Of a stretch of DNA of 42,705 nucleotides, positions 40,599 through 42,705 are shown piece by piece; positions within the stretch are counted from its first letter, which is position 1; each line of letters starts with the position of its first letter. The position numbers were made by a program, and so were the translations under genes. Source of the DNA: Winogradskyella sp. Lineage in GTDB: Bacteria; Bacteroidota; Bacteroidia; Flavobacteriales; Flavobacteriaceae. A model generated the notes under the pieces. It was not told the origin of the DNA, ran no database searches, and saw only the letters and a program-made list of their open reading frames with translations. Location of the stretch: positions 1-42,705 of the forward strand of contig NZ_JABDQL010000069.1 in the NCBI RefSeq assembly GCF_013042245.1. The letters run 5' to 3'.

Positions 40599-41455
40599 TT
40601 TCGGTATTAGTTACTGGAAAAGACAGTCAATTAGCACAGTGTATAAAAGAAATTGAAGCTAATTTTCCTGAAGTTTCAATACAATATTGCAGCTCAAAAA
40701 CTTTAGATATTACCGATCTACAGTCCATCAAAAACACCTTTCGAGAAAACCACTTTGAGTATTGTATTAATTGCGCCGCTTATACGCATGTGGATAAAGC
40801 CGAATCTGACCCAGAAAAGGCTTATGCCGTAAACGCTGAAGGAGTGGCTAATCTTGCTAGCGTATGTAAACAATACCATACAACATTGATGCACATATCT
40901 ACCGATTATGTTTTTGATGGCAAAAAGCAGAAACCCTATACAGAAGCGGATAAAACAAACCCTATTAATGTTTATGGCAAATCAAAAAGAGCAGGAGAAT
41001 TAGAAATTATAAAGACCCTTCACAAATATTTTATCATAAGGACGTCTTGGCTGTATTCAGAATATGGGAATAATTTTGTAAAAACCATGTTAAGCGTATC
41101 TAAAGAAGGGGATCAAATAAATGTTGTTAATGACCAAGCGGGGAGTCCTACGTATGCCCTAGACTTGGCAGATGTAGTACTAAAAATTATTAGGCGTGAT
41201 ACTAAACTGTATGGGCTATATCATTTTAGCAATTCGGGCGTTTGCACCTGGTTTGACTTTGCTACTGAGATTTTTAAACACCTGAAAGTAAGTATAAATA
41301 TAAAAAAAATCAGCACGTCTAATTACCCAACCCTAGCAAAAAGACCTGCTTATGGCGTATTAGATAGTACAAAAATGGCCAACACATTTCAGCTTAACAT
41401 ACCCCATTGGCGCGAGCGGTTAAATCAATTTTTATTGACATACCGAGTCTTTTAG
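40595..41455 (+). CDS. rfbD: dTDP-4-dehydrorhamnose reductase
   Basis: A 286-residue NAD(P)H enzyme that finishes dTDP-L-rhamnose. It shows a short Rossmann start (VLVTGKDSQLAQCI, in place of G-x-x-G-x-L-G), NCAAYTHVDKAESDPEKAYAVN, the catalytic HISTDYVFDG and NVYGKSKRAGE Tyr/Lys pair, and the C-terminal AKRPAYGVLDSTKM. Length is normal. The start overlaps rfbC by four bases. The stop is 28 bp from the first arm of the palindrome array, which truncates the operon here: no glycosyltransferase follows within the window. The next expected polysaccharide genes may lie beyond the array. Confidence 0.95.
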   Translation: MISVLVTGKDSQLAQCIKEIEANFPEVSIQYCSSKTLDITDLQSIKNTFRENHFEYCINCAAYTHVDKAESDPEKAYAVNAEGVANLASVCKQYHTTLMHISTDYVFDGKKQKPYTEADKTNPINVYGKSKRAGELEIIKTLHKYFIIRTSWLYSEYGNNFVKTMLSVSKEGDQINVVNDQAGSPTYALDLADVVLKIIRRDTKLYGLYHFSNSGVCTWFDFATEIFKHLKVSINIKKISTSNYPTLAKRPAYGVLDSTKMANTFQLNIPHWRERLNQFLLTYRVF

Positions 41456-42705
41456 CAGAGCTCAAGATAAACCACTATTTCCATATCGAGCGGCAGTCGA
41501 GATACCATTTGTATTCTGAGCCCTCCAAGCGTTCTCGACTCCCGCTCGAACTGGCATTTTTGTGTAAGTATTTGATTAAAGCAGTCCCACATTCCATATC
41601 GAGCGACAGTCGAGATACCATTTGTATTCTGAGCTCTCCAAGCGTTCTCGACTCCCGCTCGAACTGGCAGGTGGTTAAGTATTAGAAAGAGAGCCTCCCA
41701 CATTCCATATCGAGCGACAGTCGAGATATCATTTGTATTCTGAACTCTAAGGCGTTCTCGACTCCCGCTCGAACTAGCATTTTTGGGACGTATTTGATTA
41801 AAACACCCTTTATTTCAATATCGAGCGGGAGTCGAGATATCTAAAAAGTTCGTATGTTTTAATTAAAAATTTTCATAAGTTACCATTATGTATTATCAAT
41901 TTTATGTCTATATCTTAAAATGTCATTACGGTAAACTATACACTGGATTTACAAATAACTTAGATAGGCGATTAACAGAGCATCAACAAGGTTTAAATAA
42001 AAGTGCATTTACATACAAAAGAAGACCTTTAGCTTTAATTTTTAGTCAAGAATTCAATGATGTTTTTCAAGCCAAATCTTTTGAAAGAAGAATAAAAAAA
42101 TGGTCTTCAAAAAAGAAGTTGGCCTTAGCTAGTGGAGATTATGATAAATTAAGGCTGCTTTCAATATGTCAAAATGATACATCAAGTGCATTTGTATCTA
42201 TGGATTACGTACCTAAAAGAATTATAGAATAATTAGTTTTTTATAAGCGTTCTCGACTCCCGCTCGAACTGGCAGGTAGTTAAGTGTTTGAAAGAGAACC
42301 TCCTACATTTCATATCGAGCGGCAGTCGAGATATCATTTGTATTGTTAAGCCCCTAAGCGTTCTCGACTCCCGCTCGAACTAGCATTTTTGTGTAAGTAT
42401 TTGATTAAAACAACCTTTTTTAATATCGAGCGACAGTCGAGATATCATGCATTTTCTGAGCTCTTCAAGCGTTCTCGACTCCCGCTCGAACTGGCATGTT
42501 TGGTACGTATTTGATTAAAGCAACCCCACATTCAATATCGAGCGACAGTCGAGATACCATTTGTATTGTGAAGCCCCCAAGCGTTCTCGACTCTCGCTCG
42601 AACTAGCATTTTTGTGTAAGTATTTGATTAACGCAGCCCCACATTCCATATCGAGCGACAGTCGAGATATCATTTGTATTCTGAGCTCCCCAAGCGTTCT
42701 CGACT
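41456..42705. repeat. Array of eight palindromic units, period 111-113 bp, continuing past the window end
   Basis: Each unit has a left arm with core TCGAGCGRCAGTCGAGA, a 27-28-nt loop (often CCATTTGTATTCTGAGC...CAAGCGT), a right arm TCTCGACTCCCGCTCGA, and a linker of about 47 nt. Left arms begin at 41483, 41596, 41707, 41818, 42312, 42423, 42535 and 42648. Right arms (17 bp) begin at 41533, 41646, 41756, 42251, 42362, 42473, 42585 and 42698. The arms pair as a hairpin of 17 bp with one or two central mismatches. In unit 4 the left core is TCGAGCGGGAGTCGAGA, which pairs perfectly, and the loop is 411 nt because it contains a GIY-YIG nuclease gene. Linkers come in two types. The right end is cut by the window. 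Confidence 0.9.
41888..42232 (+). CDS. GIY-YIG nuclease domain protein, embedded in palindrome unit 4
   Basis: A 114-residue protein of the single-domain GIY-YIG type (UPF0213/YhbQ-like). The core reads FYVYILKCHYGKLYTGFTNN (Y8-I9 and Y18-G20, the GIY and YIG positions), followed by LDRRLTEHQQG with the catalytic Arg (R27 or R28) and by FERRIKKWSSKK with the metal-binding Glu (E66). The final 25 residues (LLSICQNDTSSAFVSMDYVP) are not part of the core fold. It sits between the left (ends 41839) and right (starts 42251) arms of one repeat unit, 48 bp from the left arm and 18 bp from the right arm. A TATGTTTT near 41853 is a poor -7 element. The nuclease may recognise or cut the palindrome; that is inferred only from position. 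Confidence 0.9.
   Translation: MYYQFYVYILKCHYGKLYTGFTNNLDRRLTEHQQGLNKSAFTYKRRPLALIFSQEFNDVFQAKSFERRIKKWSSKKKLALASGDYDKLRLLSICQNDTSSAFVSMDYVPKRIIE

Noticed and set aside
41407-41703. Open frames on both strands across the first palindrome units
   Set aside because: They run through the hairpin arms, are mirror images of the repeat, and resemble no protein; they are by-products of the repeat composition.
41456-42705. CRISPR array
   Set aside because: The repeats are regular, but the units are long (111-113 bp), the 'spacers' are themselves repeated, and no cas gene is present. It is a palindrome array.

Overview
The window is a low-GC chromosome segment from a member of the Flavobacteriaceae (Bacteroidota). 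Evidence: several promoters fit the Bacteroidota pattern TTTG-N18..20-TAnnTTTG, purine-rich ribosome binding sites are largely absent, many lineage-typical families are present (DUF4175, DUF4837, DUF2807, DUF1761, an OmpH-like lipoprotein, bacterial GH3), and the order DUF4175-ybeY-mnmG ... holB-pgk-LysM transglycosylase-tatA-M23 is familiar from this family. The genus cannot be decided from the sequence alone.

Layout. (1) 1-351: end of an ISAs1-family insertion sequence, cut by the window edge. (2) 452-1793: minus-strand pair rpiB and a zinc-type CDF exporter. (3) 1794-2745: 952 bp of AT-rich non-coding DNA between divergent rpiB and rnr, holding a cluster of DnaA-box-like words; a candidate replication origin. 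(4) 2746-11940: mostly housekeeping genes: rnr, a small cassette (zinc ribbon, YbjQ, small membrane protein, DUF2807), a LysE exporter, tRNA-Cys, folB, glnS, DUF1761 and an SPFH protein. (5) 12079-12748: a decayed outer-membrane beta-barrel gene that keeps its promoter. (6) 12745-18091: gltX, a large surface lipoprotein with calcium-binding repeats, and an AlkB-type hydroxylase with a perfect palindrome upstream. (7) 18215-28871: DUF4175, ybeY, mnmG flanked by two identical parS-like palindromes, a membrane protein, a methyltransferase, an OmpH-like lipoprotein, holB and pgk. (8) 28945-36031: cell-envelope genes (LysM transglycosylase, DUF4837 lipoprotein, tatA, M23 peptidase, GH3-like enzyme, DUF6909-like protein). 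(9) 36035-41455: two tandem Wzz-like membrane proteins followed by the complete dTDP-L-rhamnose set rfbB-rfbA-rfbC-rfbD, very likely the start of a surface polysaccharide locus. (10) 41456-42705: an array of eight palindromic units with a period of 111-113 bp that runs off the window end; the fourth unit carries a GIY-YIG endonuclease gene in place of its 28-nt hairpin loop.

How it fits together. The parS pair and the candidate origin lie about 20 kb apart, as expected of a chromosome-origin domain. The envelope genes in regions 8 and 9 make and remodel peptidoglycan and supply rhamnose for a polysaccharide. The least explained structure is the palindrome array with its nuclease gene: the only unit whose two arms pair perfectly over 17 bp is the one that holds the gene, which looks like a nuclease associated with, and perhaps spreading, its own repeat.
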